From contig CALEPD010000156.1 in assembly GCA_937910265.1 (NCBI GenBank), positions 1-5,133 of the forward strand: 5,133 nt of DNA, given 5' to 3'. The stretch's first letter is position 1, and each line of letters begins with the position of its first letter. Below, one piece after another: positions 5,065 through 5,133 of this stretch. The stretch is from an uncultured Bacteroidales bacterium. GTDB lineage: Bacteria > Bacteroidota > Bacteroidia > Bacteroidales > P3. Under the pieces are notes generated by a model that had not been told where the DNA came from, did no database searches, and saw only the letters and a program-made list of their open reading frames with translations. A program made the position numbers and the translations under genes.

Positions 5065-5133
5065 ATGAAAAAGATAATTACATTTTTTATAGTCATAATA
5101 GGATTGGCACATTCAGTTTGCGGACAATCCTAT
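5065..5133 (+). CDS. 5' end of a gene for another exported protein (partial)
   Basis: An ATG at 5065 follows the previous stop after a single base and stays open for 23 codons to the window edge. The visible residues are a signal peptide: M-K-K, a core of Ile, Phe and Val, and likely cleavage at V-C-G before Q21-S-Y. The Cys at 19 lies before the predicted cut, so a lipoprotein is less likely than a normally cleaved protein, but with two residues left after the site this cannot be settled. The spacing shows that it belongs to the same operon as the two Por-tailed genes upstream. Its function cannot be told from this fragment. Confidence 0.72.
   Translation, partial: MKKIITFFIVIIGLAHSVCGQSY

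Overview
The window looks like Bacteroidota, most likely Bacteroidales. Two adjacent genes encode exported proteins ending in type IX secretion (Por) sorting domains, a system confined to that phylum. Start codons are preceded by A-rich stretches instead of Shine-Dalgarno sequences, as is usual there. The sigma factor is of the short Bacteroidales kind that sits beside a small membrane protein. Genus cannot be read from this sequence.

Layout. Positions 1-107 hold the start of a leftward gene for a lysine-rich protein I do not recognise. Positions 108-621 are an AT-rich non-coding region with two adjacent short palindromes near the leftward gene and a possible promoter near the rightward one. 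Positions 625-2633 hold four tightly packed rightward genes: a sigma-70 family factor, a small three-helix membrane protein, a protein with one N-terminal membrane anchor, and a lipoprotein with an apparent internal duplication. Spacings are 2 nt, a 4-nt overlap and 1 nt, so this is almost certainly one transcript. Positions 2634-2985 contain no credible gene but six inverted repeats in series, including a composite stem of 18 base pairs. Positions 2986-5133 hold three exported-protein genes separated by 8 nt and 1 nt: a tail-fibre/S74-chaperone-like protein with a Por tail, a cysteine-rich protein with a Por tail, and the first 23 codons of another signal-peptide protein.

How they fit together. 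The first cluster reads as a self-contained regulatory module: a sigma factor with a membrane partner that may control it (inference), plus two envelope proteins that could sense or report envelope state. The second cluster produces surface or secreted proteins. The two clusters differ clearly in base composition and are separated by the structured spacer, so they are probably separate units. Nothing in the sequence proves that the sigma factor drives the secreted genes.

The observations most worth following up are the hairpin series at 2658-2959, the four-gene sigma module with its uncharacterised partners, and the fusion of an S74-like domain to a Por tail. I saw no tRNA, rRNA, CRISPR array, transposase or insertion-sequence ends.
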